A stretch of 64,000 nucleotides of DNA from Pandoraea sp. PE-S2T-3 (GCF_002179965.1 NZ_NGUQ01000018.1:434001-498000), one strand, 5' to 3'. Positions 16,064 through 25,210 are shown, counted from the stretch's first letter. A program made the numbers and translations. The notes: generated by a model from the sequence alone, not told the origin.

Positions 16064-17113
16064 ATGCGACAAAGAAAACTTGGCAACACCGGCCTTTTCG
16101 TCTCGGAACTGTGCCTCGGCACGATGACCTTCGGCGGTCAGGGCGAGCTGTGGAGCAAGATCGGACACTTGCAGCAGAACGACGTCGACACCCTCGTGGG
16201 CCGCGCACTCGACGCCGGTATCAACTTCATCGACACGGCCGATGTCTACTCGGAAGGTCAGTCGGAAATTCTCACCGGGCAGGCACTGCGCAACCTCAAG
16301 GTGCCGCGCGACAGCGTCGTGGTCGCCACCAAGGTTTTCGGTGCGACCGGTGCCCAAGGCACCAACTCGCGCGGGCTGTCGCGCTATCACATCATGGACG
16401 GCGTCAAGGCCAGCCTGAAGCGCACCGGCCTCGATCACATCGATCTGTATCAGGTGCACGGCTTCGACCCGGCCACGCCCATCGAAGAAACGCTCTCGGC
16501 ACTCGACACCCTTGTGCGTCAGGGCGACGTGCGCTACATCGGTGTATCGAACTGGGCCGCCTGGCAAATCACCAAGGCGCTCGGCATCTCGGCCCGGCTC
16601 AACCTCGCGAGCTTTGCATCGCTACAGGCCTACTACACCGTCGCCGGGCGGGATCTGGAGCGCGAAATCGTTCCGATGCTGCGCAGCGAAAATGTCGGCC
16701 TCATGGTGTGGAGCCCGCTCGCCGGTGGTCTGCTCTCGGGCAAGTACACCCGCGACGGTCAGTCGGAAGCGGGTAGCCGCCGTCAAAGCTTCGACTTCCC
16801 GCCCGTGGAAGTGGAGCGCGCCTACGACGTCATCGACGTGATGCGTGGCATCGCTACGGAAAAGGGCGTGTCGGTCGCGCAGATCGCCCTCGCGTGGCTG
16901 CTGCACCAGCCGGTCGTCTCGACGGTCATCATCGGCGCCAAGCGTACCGATCAGCTCGATGACAACATCGCTGCCACCGGCGTCAAGCTCGAAGCCCGTG
17001 AGCTGGCCGCGATCGACGCCGCGAGCGCCCTGCCCGCCGAGTATCCGGGCTGGATGCTCTCGCGTCAGGGCGACCCGCGCCGTGCGCAACTGGCCGAAGC
17101 CGGTCTGCTGTAA
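16064..17113 (+). CDS. Aldo/keto reductase
   Basis: A 349-residue NADPH-dependent oxidoreductase with a TIM-barrel fold. LGNTGLFVSELCLGTMTFGG opens the barrel; the catalytic tetrad region is FIDTADVYSEG (Asp, Tyr), then ATKVFG (Lys) and YQVHGFD (His). A cofactor block VSTVIIGAKRTDQLDDN is near residue 300. The ATG has ACGGAG 7 bases upstream. It is divergent from an AraC regulator and probably induced by it. The substrate, likely an aldehyde or sugar-type carbonyl, is not evident. Confidence 0.9.
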   Translation: MRQRKLGNTGLFVSELCLGTMTFGGQGELWSKIGHLQQNDVDTLVGRALDAGINFIDTADVYSEGQSEILTGQALRNLKVPRDSVVVATKVFGATGAQGTNSRGLSRYHIMDGVKASLKRTGLDHIDLYQVHGFDPATPIEETLSALDTLVRQGDVRYIGVSNWAAWQITKALGISARLNLASFASLQAYYTVAGRDLEREIVPMLRSENVGLMVWSPLAGGLLSGKYTRDGQSEAGSRRQSFDFPPVEVERAYDVIDVMRGIATEKGVSVAQIALAWLLHQPVVSTVIIGAKRTDQLDDNIAATGVKLEARELAAIDAASALPAEYPGWMLSRQGDPRRAQLAEAGLL

Positions 17114-17134
17114 GCACCGCAGGGCATGCGGTGC
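17114..17134. terminator. Bidirectional terminator hairpin
   Basis: GCACCGCA-gggca-TGCGGTGC is a perfect 8-base stem with a 5-base loop. It begins just after the aldo/keto reductase stop and ends 6 bases before the convergent porin stop, so it can serve both genes. Confidence 0.65.
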
Positions 17135-17140
17135 ACGTCA

Positions 17141-18283
17141 TCAGAACGTGTGCCGCATGCCCACGTTCACGCCGAGCTGATTCGTGCCCGGCGTGGGCGA
17201 ACCGCCCGCACCGCCCGAACTCACGGAATACGCCGCATGCTCGCTGTTGGCGAGATAGCCCACTTGGGTATAGACGGCCGTGCGCTTCGAGAAGAAGTAC
17301 GTGCCGCGCAGTGTCGCCATCGTCGCCCGCGTGTTCTGCCGCGCGTTAAGCATGCGGAACACTTCACCATCCACCGCGAATGTCGGCGTGAACTGGTACA
17401 GCGCACCCACGTAGAACATATCGGAATTGACGTCGGCCACCGCCGCCGACGCGGTCTGCACACGTCGGCCCAGCCAACCCGCGCCGACCTTCCAGTTTCC
17501 TCCCTTCACATACCCGTTCAACTGCCAACGCGTGTCCCTGTCGGCAGAACTCGTGAGCGGCACCGCCGCCGCACCGTTGAAGAAGCTCGCGGCCGCGCCA
17601 GTGCCGCCACGCTGCTCGTCCCATGCGCCCGCCACACCGAACCACGGCGTGTCGTATTTGAGCATCGTCGACACCTGCCGGCAGCTTGTCATCTGCCCCG
17701 GCACCTGTCCTGCGCATGTGCCCTGCCCCGGTGAATTGCCCGTGCCGCCGCTGTCGCGTCCGAACGAGTAGGTCGCACCCACCGTCAGCCCCTGAAACAC
17801 GCCCTTGTAGGCCACAGTGTTGTCGCTGCGTGCATTCGGAATGTAGCTGTCGAGCGAGCCGCTGCCGTACAAGTCCGGGCCGAGAATGTCGGCGTCGGCC
17901 ATGACCCAGAACGTCATCGAATACTGACGACCGATCGACAGCGTGCCGTATTGATTCGACAAGCCGACCCACGCCTGACGGCCGAACAATCGCCCGCCCT
18001 GATTCAGATCGCCCCCGCGCACGTTGAAACCGTTCTCCAGCATGAACAAGGCGTGCAAACCGCCGCCGAGGTCCTCGTCACCCCGCATGCCCCAGCGCGA
18101 CGGCAGCGAGCCTGTATTGGCGGGCATGCGCACGAGTGAGCTGTTGTTGGTGCCCGCGTGAGAAATGTATTCGACGCCGGCATCGAGAATGCCGAAGAGC
18201 GTGACGCTCTGCGCCATCGCCGGGGTTTGCGCCAACGCGATGCCGGCGGCCAGCGCAAGCGCGGGCAGTACCTTGTGGGTCAC
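17141..18283 (-). CDS. Outer-membrane porin (Gram-negative general porin)
   Basis: A 380-residue precursor. A 25-residue signal peptide (hydrophobic LALAAGIALA, cleavage after AMA) leads into SVTLFGILDAGVEYISHAG, the standard first strand of betaproteobacterial 16-strand trimeric porins. Further porin blocks are GSRWGMRG-like (SLPSRWGMRGDEDLGGGLHA) and GRLFGRQAWVGLS. The C-terminus GVNVGMRHTF ends in Phe, the outer-membrane assembly signal. The GTG start follows CAGGAGACAACACC. As last gene of a catabolic operon it probably aids entry of the substrate. Confidence 0.9.
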   Translation of the reverse strand: MTHKVLPALALAAGIALAQTPAMAQSVTLFGILDAGVEYISHAGTNNSSLVRMPANTGSLPSRWGMRGDEDLGGGLHALFMLENGFNVRGGDLNQGGRLFGRQAWVGLSNQYGTLSIGRQYSMTFWVMADADILGPDLYGSGSLDSYIPNARSDNTVAYKGVFQGLTVGATYSFGRDSGGTGNSPGQGTCAGQVPGQMTSCRQVSTMLKYDTPWFGVAGAWDEQRGGTGAAASFFNGAAAVPLTSSADRDTRWQLNGYVKGGNWKVGAGWLGRRVQTASAAVADVNSDMFYVGALYQFTPTFAVDGEVFRMLNARQNTRATMATLRGTYFFSKRTAVYTQVGYLANSEHAAYSVSSGGAGGSPTPGTNQLGVNVGMRHTF

Positions 18284-18445
18284 GGTGTTGTCTCCTGTGA
18301 AGCGTTGTGGTGGTCCGGCCTGTGTCGGCCGGTAACAAGCAAACCGCCACGCACGCGTCGGGGGGGACGCTCGCGTGGCGGGTACAGCAATCAACGGGGG
18401 GAAGGACGTCGCCGACGCAGTGCTGACGGCAACGCCAGCGACGGA

Positions 18446-19786
18446 TCAGACGGCGCGTGCTGCGGGCTTCGCGGTATGGGTGCTCACCGCACCGTCACGG
18501 CCGACACGTCGACGCATCACGAGCATGAGCGCCGCCGCGATAAAGGCCGGAATGGCGACGATCTGGAACGCCTGCGCCGTGCTCGATGCCGTCGCGATCA
18601 GCACTCCGCCGAGGCTGGAACCGAGAATCGAGCCCAGACGGCCCACGCCCAGCGCCCATGCCACGCCGGTGGCCCGCGAGGCCGTCGGGTAGTAAGCCGC
18701 GGTAAGTGCGTTAGCGCCCGTCTGCGACCCGGCAATGCCGAAGCCCGCAAGGAAGACCACGGCCATCAGCCAGCCGGATTGATGGGTCACCGTGCCGAGA
18801 ATGCAAAGCGCAATGCCAGCCATCACATACGACGCTGCGAGGACGCGGTAAGGGCTCGTGCGGTCCATCGCGAAGCCGATCATCACGGCGCCCACGGTGC
18901 CGCCGAGGGGCAGCATGGCGCCGATGCGTGCCGCTTCTGCCAGCGTGTAACCCGAGTCCTTGACCACCAGCGGCAGCCAGCTGGTGAGCAGATAAAACGC
19001 GCACAACGTGCAGAAATACGTGGCCCACAACAGCAGTGTGCCGATCACATATCGACGTGTGAAAAGCCCGCCCACCGCCGACGTGGCCGCGCCCGCCGGC
19101 GCCGCTTCGGGATCGATGCGCGTGACCAGCGGATCGATCTGCTTCGCAATCGCCAACAACTGCTCGCCACGATCCCCACGGGCCGCGAGGTAGCGCATCG
19201 ATTCGGGCAACCAGCGCATGAGCACTGGCACGACGGCCAACGGCACCACACCGCCTGCAATCAACACACCGCGCCAACCGATGTGCGGCAACGTCTGTGC
19301 AACGATTTCGCCACCGATGGCGAAGCCCAGCGTAAAGCCGCAGAACGTGGCCGTGACCAGCAGCGAACGAATGCGCTCGGCGCAGTACTCGGAGCTGAGC
19401 GTGATCGCATTGGGCATAGCGCCACCAAGGCCGATGCCTGTGATGAAACGCATGATCGCGAGTTCGGTCGGGCTATGGACAAACGCCGACGCGATGCTGC
19501 CCAGCGAGAACATCACCACCGACACGATCAACACGCGCTTGCGGCCGATGCGATCGGCCAACGGGCCGAAGATGAAGCAGCCGAGCATCAGGCCGCCAAG
19601 CCCCGCACCGAAGACCGTGCCGAGGCTGGTCGTCGCCATCGTCCATTCGCTGCGGATGGCCGGCGCGAGATAGCCGATGGCGGCGGTGTCGAAGCCGTCG
19701 AGCGTCACGATCAGAAAGCACAGGGCAATCACGCGCCATTGAAATGGCGTGATGCCCCGTCGATTCATCAAAGCGGTTATTTCCAT
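18446..19786 (-). CDS. Aromatic acid MFS transporter (AAHS family)
   Basis: A 446-residue proton symporter with about 12 helices. DGFDTAAIGYLAPAI in helix 1, GPLADRIGRKRV in loop 2-3 and RFITGIGLGGAMPNAITLSS in helix 4 are AAHS marks. The ATG follows AGGAGACAGAC. It sits between the aldolase-like and porin genes of a minus-strand operon with an extradiol dioxygenase, so an aromatic carboxylate is the expected cargo. The operon's actual substrate is unknown. Confidence 0.88.
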   Translation of the reverse strand: MEITALMNRRGITPFQWRVIALCFLIVTLDGFDTAAIGYLAPAIRSEWTMATTSLGTVFGAGLGGLMLGCFIFGPLADRIGRKRVLIVSVVMFSLGSIASAFVHSPTELAIMRFITGIGLGGAMPNAITLSSEYCAERIRSLLVTATFCGFTLGFAIGGEIVAQTLPHIGWRGVLIAGGVVPLAVVPVLMRWLPESMRYLAARGDRGEQLLAIAKQIDPLVTRIDPEAAPAGAATSAVGGLFTRRYVIGTLLLWATYFCTLCAFYLLTSWLPLVVKDSGYTLAEAARIGAMLPLGGTVGAVMIGFAMDRTSPYRVLAASYVMAGIALCILGTVTHQSGWLMAVVFLAGFGIAGSQTGANALTAAYYPTASRATGVAWALGVGRLGSILGSSLGGVLIATASSTAQAFQIVAIPAFIAAALMLVMRRRVGRDGAVSTHTAKPAARAV

Positions 19787-19925
19787 GTCTGTCTCCTGTA
19801 CGGCAGTTGCCGTGGGCTAACGTCAGCGGCCGTGGCGTCTGTTGAAAACGCTCTTGGAAGGCCGGTGCCGGTGGGGGGGCGATTCAGGTAATTCGGGGTG
19901 TTCCGGTTGTGCTCGGGTACATGAC

Positions 19926-20690
19926 TTATCGGATGGATGCCGTCGTGTTGTCGGAAGTGATGTCGTGAAGCTCGGGATCGCCCGCCGACAGGTATTCCCA
20001 CATACGCTCGATGATTCGGCCCGAGCGGGTGGCGCGCGCTTCGCACTCCGTAGCGTCGAGCACAGCGGCGGGCAAAGTGGCTTCGAGCGCGAGCACGTCG
20101 AGATCGACGCGCGCGGCGTCTTCGAGATACCACGTGAGGGCCACCATCGCTTCGAGCGTGTCGGCAGCTACCACCGCCCCATTGCCACGCATTACCACGG
20201 CCGCGTTCTCGCCCATCGTGTCGATGACGGCCTGTGCCTGCGCATCTGAGCGAATCAGTTGCGGGTCGTCCCACAGCGGCACGCCCGGGGCGAAGTAAGT
20301 CCCCGGACCATGCAGCGCGCGCGGGGTGCGACGCAGCGTAGAGAGCGACATCGTCTTCGGCGGCATCGTGCGCGCCACGGCACCGATGCCGGGGCGGCGG
20401 CGATAGATCTGCTGGTGCAATCGCACTTCGCCAAGGACACCGTCAGGCAGCGGGCCGTTGATAGGCACGACCGTGCCCGCTTCGCCCACGCCAATGAGTC
20501 CCATCGGGCGGGCGGCGCACACGAGAAAGTGCTCGTCGTCCAGACGCACACTGCAATGCCCGTAGGCGTGTGCCAGTCCTGCACGCGCCAACGTGCGGGC
20601 GGCCACGCGCACGGCGCGGTCGGCTTCGGAGACGTCTGCGCGCGTCGCGGCGAGCGCAAGCGAGGGCGCAGCGTGTGTGTTCTGTGTCAT
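19926..20690 (-). CDS. Class II aldolase/adducin-like protein lacking the metal-binding histidines
   Basis: A 254-residue protein of the class II aldolase fold: AHAYGHCSVRL (about residues 40-50), GLIGVGEAG and LGEVRLHQQIYRRRPGIGAV fit the family. The usual zinc ligands are missing. The His-x-His after GAV is Arg107-Thr108-Met109, and the His of the later RxHG is Asn170 (MRGNGAVV). The family normally cleaves sugar phosphates or decarboxylates hydroxy-aromatics through a metal enolate, so this copy must act differently or be non-catalytic. The GTG 24 bases upstream is an alternative start; neither start has a clear SD. It lies between the dioxygenase and transporter genes. Confidence 0.75.
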   Translation of the reverse strand: MTQNTHAAPSLALAATRADVSEADRAVRVAARTLARAGLAHAYGHCSVRLDDEHFLVCAARPMGLIGVGEAGTVVPINGPLPDGVLGEVRLHQQIYRRRPGIGAVARTMPPKTMSLSTLRRTPRALHGPGTYFAPGVPLWDDPQLIRSDAQAQAVIDTMGENAAVVMRGNGAVVAADTLEAMVALTWYLEDAARVDLDVLALEATLPAAVLDATECEARATRSGRIIERMWEYLSAGDPELHDITSDNTTASIR

Positions 20691-20766
20691 GGGGAAACCG
20701 GGCGTCGCCGCCACGGGTAGGTAAGCAGCGGCCCCGGGCGATACCGGGGCGCGCCGCCTACGGCAA

Positions 20767-21630
20767 TCAGGCCGAAAACTCGGGAATCTCGGGCTTCGCG
20801 CCCCACATGCAGAACCCGGTCGGATCGAACGGGAACTGGCGGGGCACGTACGTGGCTTCGTCTTCGGGGGCGATCTTGCGCACGCCGGTGGAGTATTCGT
20901 AGACCATGCCGTCCGGCCCTGCGAAGTACAGGAACATGGCGTGCGATGTCGGGTGACGCCCCGGGCCGAAGCGAATCGGCACGCCCTGCTCGCGCAGGAA
21001 GTACCACGAGCGCATCAGGTCGTCGATGCCGTTCACCTGAAAATTCACGTGCTGAATGCCCGCACGTTTGGCCGGGAACAGCGCAATTTTGTGATGCACG
21101 TCGTCGATGCGCAGCAACGGCGCGTCGCCAATGCGATCGGAGACCCGCGCATTGCATACGCTCGTCCAGAACGCTTCGTCGCGGCGCGCGTCGGTGGTGC
21201 AGAGCCCCACGTGGCTGAACGAGTCGATACCAGCGTCGCGCTCGCCGTGATAGCCGCGACCGGTTTGCGCTGCGCGCAGCACCAGTTCGATCTGGTTGCC
21301 CGTCGGGTCGCGAAACGCGAGGAAGTCGGCCACGCGGCGCATGTCGGCTTCATCGCGGGTGCCACGGCGAAAGTCGATGTGCATCGCTTCGAGCTGAGCG
21401 GCAGCGGCGTCGAAGTGCGCGTCGCTCGCGATGTCGAACGCCACGGTGTGGTCGACGGGGTCGCCTTCGAAATAGCAAACGGAATGGTCGCGGCTGTCGC
21501 TGCGAAGGTACACGTAGCCGACCTCGCGGCGCACTTCCTGCAACCCGAGAATGGTGCGTGCATAGCGCGTGGCACCTTCGAGGTCGCGTGTGCCCAGCCG
21601 CACGTAACGAATGTCGTGCAGATTGATCAC
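20767..21630 (-). CDS. Extradiol ring-cleavage dioxygenase (VOC superfamily)
   Basis: A 287-residue two-domain VOC protein of the 2,3-dihydroxybiphenyl/catechol 2,3-dioxygenase type. Predicted iron ligands are His140 (FSHVGL), His194 (IQHVNFQV) and Glu245 (MVYEYSTG). The second-shell histidine in GRHPTSHAMFLYFAGPDG also matches. It should open a catechol-type ring next to a hydroxyl. The GTG start follows CAGGAGACAGGCG; the open frame before it is not family-like. It is the first structural gene after the LysR-box region of this operon. No ring-fission hydrolase is nearby. Confidence 0.85.
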   Translation of the reverse strand: MINLHDIRYVRLGTRDLEGATRYARTILGLQEVRREVGYVYLRSDSRDHSVCYFEGDPVDHTVAFDIASDAHFDAAAAQLEAMHIDFRRGTRDEADMRRVADFLAFRDPTGNQIELVLRAAQTGRGYHGERDAGIDSFSHVGLCTTDARRDEAFWTSVCNARVSDRIGDAPLLRIDDVHHKIALFPAKRAGIQHVNFQVNGIDDLMRSWYFLREQGVPIRFGPGRHPTSHAMFLYFAGPDGMVYEYSTGVRKIAPEDEATYVPRQFPFDPTGFCMWGAKPEIPEFSA

Positions 21631-21734
21631 CGCCTGTCTCCTGCGGATATTGTTCGTGTTGTTCGTATTGCGGGCGAGTGCCCGGTTGGTGATGAACACG
21701 ATAAGGAGCGCCGCCGCATGACGCCAACGAATTG

Positions 21735-21755
21735 CGTAAATGCGGGGTATTTACG
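21735..21755. promoter_or_regulatory. LysR-box-like palindrome before the dioxygenase operon
   Basis: CGTAAAT-gcggggt-ATTTACG is a perfect 7-7-7 inverted repeat of LysR-site form. It lies between the LysR gene stop (21806) and the dioxygenase start (21630), both on the minus strand. It is the probable recognition site of that LysR protein for the operon promoter. Confidence 0.6.
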
Positions 21756-21805
21756 GTGTGAATCAGGGGTGCAGCATTGCGCGAAAGTGCCGGACCGGGT
21801 GGTGG

Positions 21806-22744
21806 TCAGTCTTCGCCGTGAAAGAGGCGGAACATCGTGCTGCGCAGCCAGCGATGGCCGGCATCGGTGTGAAAGCGTTCGTGCCAGAGTTGCGAGATGT
21901 CGAACACCGGGCTCTCGAACGGCAACGCACACGTGCGCAGTTCGGCGGCCGCTTTGAGGGCGCGGCCGAGCCGGGTCGGCACGCACACCACGAGATCGCT
22001 CGCCGCGATCAGCGCCGAGAGTCCCATCGAGTGCGCCATGCGAAGGGCCACGTGACGCTGCCTGCCTGCCTGCGCAAACCACTGCTCGACGGCGGTCTCG
22101 AACACGTCGTGATTGCCCGCCGTCGGCCGATAGACCGCATGCGCGGCGCTGAAAAACGCTTCGGCACTGAGGCTTTCCTGCACGGCCGGATGCCCGTCAC
22201 GCACGAGGGCGACGTAGTGTTCGCGAAAAAGACGCTGCTGGTGAAAGCCCGACGAGAAGCGCGTGAACAGTCCGAGCGCGAGATCGATATCGCCCATCGC
22301 CATCGCGTTTTGCGCTTCACGCGGTGTCGTGTCGACGGTAACGATGCGTACGCCCGGTGCCTCTTTGGCCAGCGTGGCCATCAACTTCGGAATGAAGATC
22401 AGTTGGCCGATGTCGCTCAGGTAAAGACGGAACGTGCGCTGCGCATTGGCGGGCACGAAGTCTTGCGGCGCTTCGACGGCGCCGCGAATCAGACTCAGGC
22501 CGTCGGTCACCGGCTGGGCGAGTTGTCGCGCGAGATCGGTGGGCAGCATGCCCTGCGGTGTTTTCACGAACAGCGGATCGCCGAACGCCAGCCGCAGGCG
22601 TTTGAGCGCATTGCTCACGGCCGATTGCGTGAGGTTGAGCTCCTCGGCCGCCACGGTGGTGCTGCGCGTGCGGAGCAGCGACTCGAAGACGAGCAGCAGA
22701 TTCAGATCGAGCGAGCGTAGGTTCATCCCCTGCCGTGTATCCAT
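21806..22744 (-). CDS. LysR family regulator (NahR/NodD-like branch)
   Basis: A 312-residue regulator. LRSLDLNLLLVFESLLRTRSTTVA and LTQSAVSNALKRLRLAFGDP form the winged helix of the NahR/NodD-like LysR branch, whose members often sense aromatic acids. The effector domain starts at about residue 95. The start could also be the ATG 6 codons later (MNLRSLDLN), which matches family N-termini; neither has a clear SD. It lies directly upstream of the dioxygenase-aldolase-transporter-porin genes on the same strand and probably activates them. Confidence 0.87.
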   Translation of the reverse strand: MDTRQGMNLRSLDLNLLLVFESLLRTRSTTVAAEELNLTQSAVSNALKRLRLAFGDPLFVKTPQGMLPTDLARQLAQPVTDGLSLIRGAVEAPQDFVPANAQRTFRLYLSDIGQLIFIPKLMATLAKEAPGVRIVTVDTTPREAQNAMAMGDIDLALGLFTRFSSGFHQQRLFREHYVALVRDGHPAVQESLSAEAFFSAAHAVYRPTAGNHDVFETAVEQWFAQAGRQRHVALRMAHSMGLSALIAASDLVVCVPTRLGRALKAAAELRTCALPFESPVFDISQLWHERFHTDAGHRWLRSTMFRLFHGED

Positions 22745-22864
22745 GCCAGAACGGTGACGCGACGCATTGTAGGCAACCTGACGCGTTGTGCGCATTGCGG
22801 GAAACCCCCGCCAGCGTCGCAGCGCGTTCGTGGTATTTGCGTGCGCGTTGCCTGTATTTCTGTC

Positions 22865-23761
22865 TCAGTACCCGCTCGCGGTGACAGCGGCGCGCAGGCG
22901 CGCGATCACTTCGAGCACTTCGGGGCGTTTCTCTCGTTTGGACGTCACGATGTTGTAGCGCAGCGGACACTCGACTTCCACGTCCGACACCCGTACAAGC
23001 CGGCTTCGCGTGAGCCACGCGTCGGCGAGCGGCGTGCGTGCCAAGGCGATCCCCAGTCCGGCCTCGGCCGCAGCGAGCACCACTGTGTAATCTTCGAAGC
23101 GCCGGTCGCGCGCACGCGGGCGCAGTGCGACGCCCTGTGCAGCACACCACGCACGCCACCCCGTGAGGTCGGAGTCATGCAATAACGGGAATGCCAGCAG
23201 GTCAGCCGCACTTGTGCCCTTGAGGCGCGCGGCAATCTCGGGCGATGCCAACGGGTAGAGCGTCTCGGGCAGCAACGGCTCCCAATCGACGTTGGCCCAT
23301 GCGCCGCGCCCGTAGCGAATCGCGACGTCCACTTCGCCCGCCCCCACATCAGCGTTGCGATGCTCGGTGGTCACCTGAATATCGATGAACGGTTTACCCT
23401 TTTCGAGCGAGCCCAGACGGTCGAGCAACCACAGCTTGGCGAACGACGGCACGACGCTCAACCGCACCGCCGGGGCCTTGCGCGACTGATGCCATTGATC
23501 GGCCGCGGCATCGATCACGTCGAACGCATGTTCGACGCGGCCAAGAAATCGCTGGCCGTCGCATGTCAGGCTCACCCCGCGCGCGTGCCGCTCGAAAAGC
23601 ATGCAACCGAGCCAGTTTTCAACGGCGCTCACTCGCCGGCTGATCGCGCCGTGCGTGAGACCGCTCGCGTCGGCGGCTGCGCTGAACGAACCGTGCCGCG
23701 CAACGAGGCAGACAGTTTCGAGATTGGCCAACGGTGGACGGGCGCGCGGCGTTACGTTCAT
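22865..23761 (-). CDS. LysR family regulator (GcvA-like)
   Basis: A 298-residue LysR protein: LANLETVCLVARHGSFSAAA and LTHGAISRRVSAVENWLG form the winged helix, and the effector domain contains the GcvA-branch pattern VDVAIRYGRGAW. The ATG at 23761 and a GTG at 23794 are both possible, and neither has a strong SD. It is divergent from the glutathione transferase gene at 23942, its probable target. Confidence 0.85.
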   Translation of the reverse strand: MNVTPRARPPLANLETVCLVARHGSFSAAADASGLTHGAISRRVSAVENWLGCMLFERHARGVSLTCDGQRFLGRVEHAFDVIDAAADQWHQSRKAPAVRLSVVPSFAKLWLLDRLGSLEKGKPFIDIQVTTEHRNADVGAGEVDVAIRYGRGAWANVDWEPLLPETLYPLASPEIAARLKGTSAADLLAFPLLHDSDLTGWRAWCAAQGVALRPRARDRRFEDYTVVLAAAEAGLGIALARTPLADAWLTRSRLVRVSDVEVECPLRYNIVTSKREKRPEVLEVIARLRAAVTASGY

Positions 23762-23941
23762 GGGGGGACGTTCGTAGATGTGAATCTGGCTCACAGCTTG
23801 CTATCGAATAGTGCAGTAGCTTATCACCCTGCCGGTACGGCAACATAGACGCTTGCAGGGAATGTTTGCCCTGCGAATTTCGCCGTCGCGCCCGATTGCA
23901 AGCGGTTGCGCGGCGGCCATCTTTTCCGTCAGGAGTCCATC

Positions 23942-24619
23942 GTGTCAGCCGCCCCGATCACCCCCTTCATCCTTTACGCAGACGCACAGTTCGCCAGCCC
24001 CTACGCGTTGTCGGTCTTCGTCACATTGCGCGAAAAGGGTCTGCCGTTTGAGCTGCGCACCGTCGATCTCGCGCTCGGGGCCAATCACGAAAGCGGGTTT
24101 GCCGGCCTGTCGATCACGCGTCGCGTGCCCACGCTGGTCCACGGCGACTTCACGTTGTCGGAATCGTCGGCCATCACCGAGTATCTGGAAACGATCTCGC
24201 CCGCCGTTCCCGTGTATCCGGCGGACGTGCGCGAACTCGCCCGCGCCCGTCAGGTGCAGGCGTGGTTGCGCAGCGATCTGGCGGTGTTGCGTCAGGAGCG
24301 CTCGACAGAGGTCATTTATTACGGCCCGACGGATCAGCCGCTCTCAGACGCCGGCTATGCCGCCGCGAGCAAGCTCATCGCCATTGCGCAGAGCCTGCTG
24401 CCCGACGGCCGGATGTCGCTGTTCGACAAGTGGTGTATTGCCGATGTGGATCTCGCGTTGATGCTCAACCGGCTGGTCTACAACGACGATGTGGTGCCGA
24501 GCGAGTTGGCCGAGTACGCCCGCCTTCAGTTCACCCGGCCGGCGGTGCAGGAATGGATTGCCATGGCGCGTCCGCCGCGTCCGGGCGATGAGGGGTATGT
24601 GGCCGACAAGGCGGCCTGA
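23942..24619 (+). CDS. Glutathione S-transferase (YfcF-like)
   Basis: A 225-residue GST: the N-terminal thioredoxin fold includes FASPYALSVFVTLREKGLPFE and the cis-Pro block RRVPTLVHGDFTLSESSAITEYLE, followed by a helical C-terminal domain with DKWCIADVDLALMLNRL. This resembles YfcF-type transferases with peroxidase activity. The GTG has AGGAG 6 bases upstream. It is divergent from a LysR regulator. The substrate is not evident. Confidence 0.85.
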   Translation: MSAAPITPFILYADAQFASPYALSVFVTLREKGLPFELRTVDLALGANHESGFAGLSITRRVPTLVHGDFTLSESSAITEYLETISPAVPVYPADVRELARARQVQAWLRSDLAVLRQERSTEVIYYGPTDQPLSDAGYAAASKLIAIAQSLLPDGRMSLFDKWCIADVDLALMLNRLVYNDDVVPSELAEYARLQFTRPAVQEWIAMARPPRPGDEGYVADKAA

Positions 24620-24646
24620 TTCAGGCCATCGGTCCGTGGCCGGCGC

Positions 24647-25000
24647 TCAGGCCGCGTCCATCGACAGGCGCTGCCCGTGGATGTTGATGTGGAACAGCAC
24701 GAGCAGGCGGTGCGGGCAGTCGTCGCGAACGGCGACGCTGGCGCCGCCTTGCTCGATGTCCTGCCTGGCGTGATGACTGTTGAGCGCCGCTTGAAATGCC
24801 ACACCAGCGAGCGAGCGGGCCGCGAAAATCAGCAGCACGAGCGAGCCGGCCATCGACAGGCGGAAGTCAGTGGTACCAAAGATGCTTTGCGGCACGTCGA
24901 ACACCAGCATGGCGATCACTACGCAGGCGTCGATGCAGGTGGCTCCCAGCGAAGCCACGAGCAGATAGGCGCGCAACATCCGAATCGTTGACGATTGCAT
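24647..25000 (-). CDS. Small membrane protein of unknown function
   Basis: A 117-residue protein with two to three predicted membrane helices in its first 75 residues (LRAYLLVASLGATCIDACVV; then AGSLVLLIFAARSLAGVAF). The soluble His-rich tail (NSHHARQDIE, then HRLLVLFHINIHG) could bind metal. The ATG has GAGGAG 4 bases upstream. No family recognised. Its promoter would lie in the AT-richer region 25001-25260, which holds a direct repeat. Confidence 0.6.
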   Translation of the reverse strand: MQSSTIRMLRAYLLVASLGATCIDACVVIAMLVFDVPQSIFGTTDFRLSMAGSLVLLIFAARSLAGVAFQAALNSHHARQDIEQGGASVAVRDDCPHRLLVLFHINIHGQRLSMDAA

Positions 25001-25189
25001 GTGTCTCCTCTCCCATTGCTCACATCAGACAGCAGCACTGGATGGTGCTCGCTGCCCGGAAGTGCCTGAAAGTGCTCGCCAGCGCGCGTAGATGACCTGC
25101 GCAACTTGTGGCACTTCAAGCATGATCCGCTCCTGATGTTAAATGTCGAGCGTCGTCCGGCTCATGACCGAAACGTTTTTTTACACACT

Positions 25190-25210
25190 GTTACCGTACG
25201 TCGTTACCGT
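25190..25210. repeat. Direct repeat GTTACCGT x2, possible regulator site
   Basis: GTTACCGT occurs at 25190-25197 and 25203-25210, 13 bases apart start to start, followed by a weaker third copy (GTTAGACG at 25216). Directly repeated hexamer/octamer sites spaced close to a helical turn are typical of OmpR-type response regulators. It is 190 bases upstream of the small membrane protein start. Confidence 0.35.
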
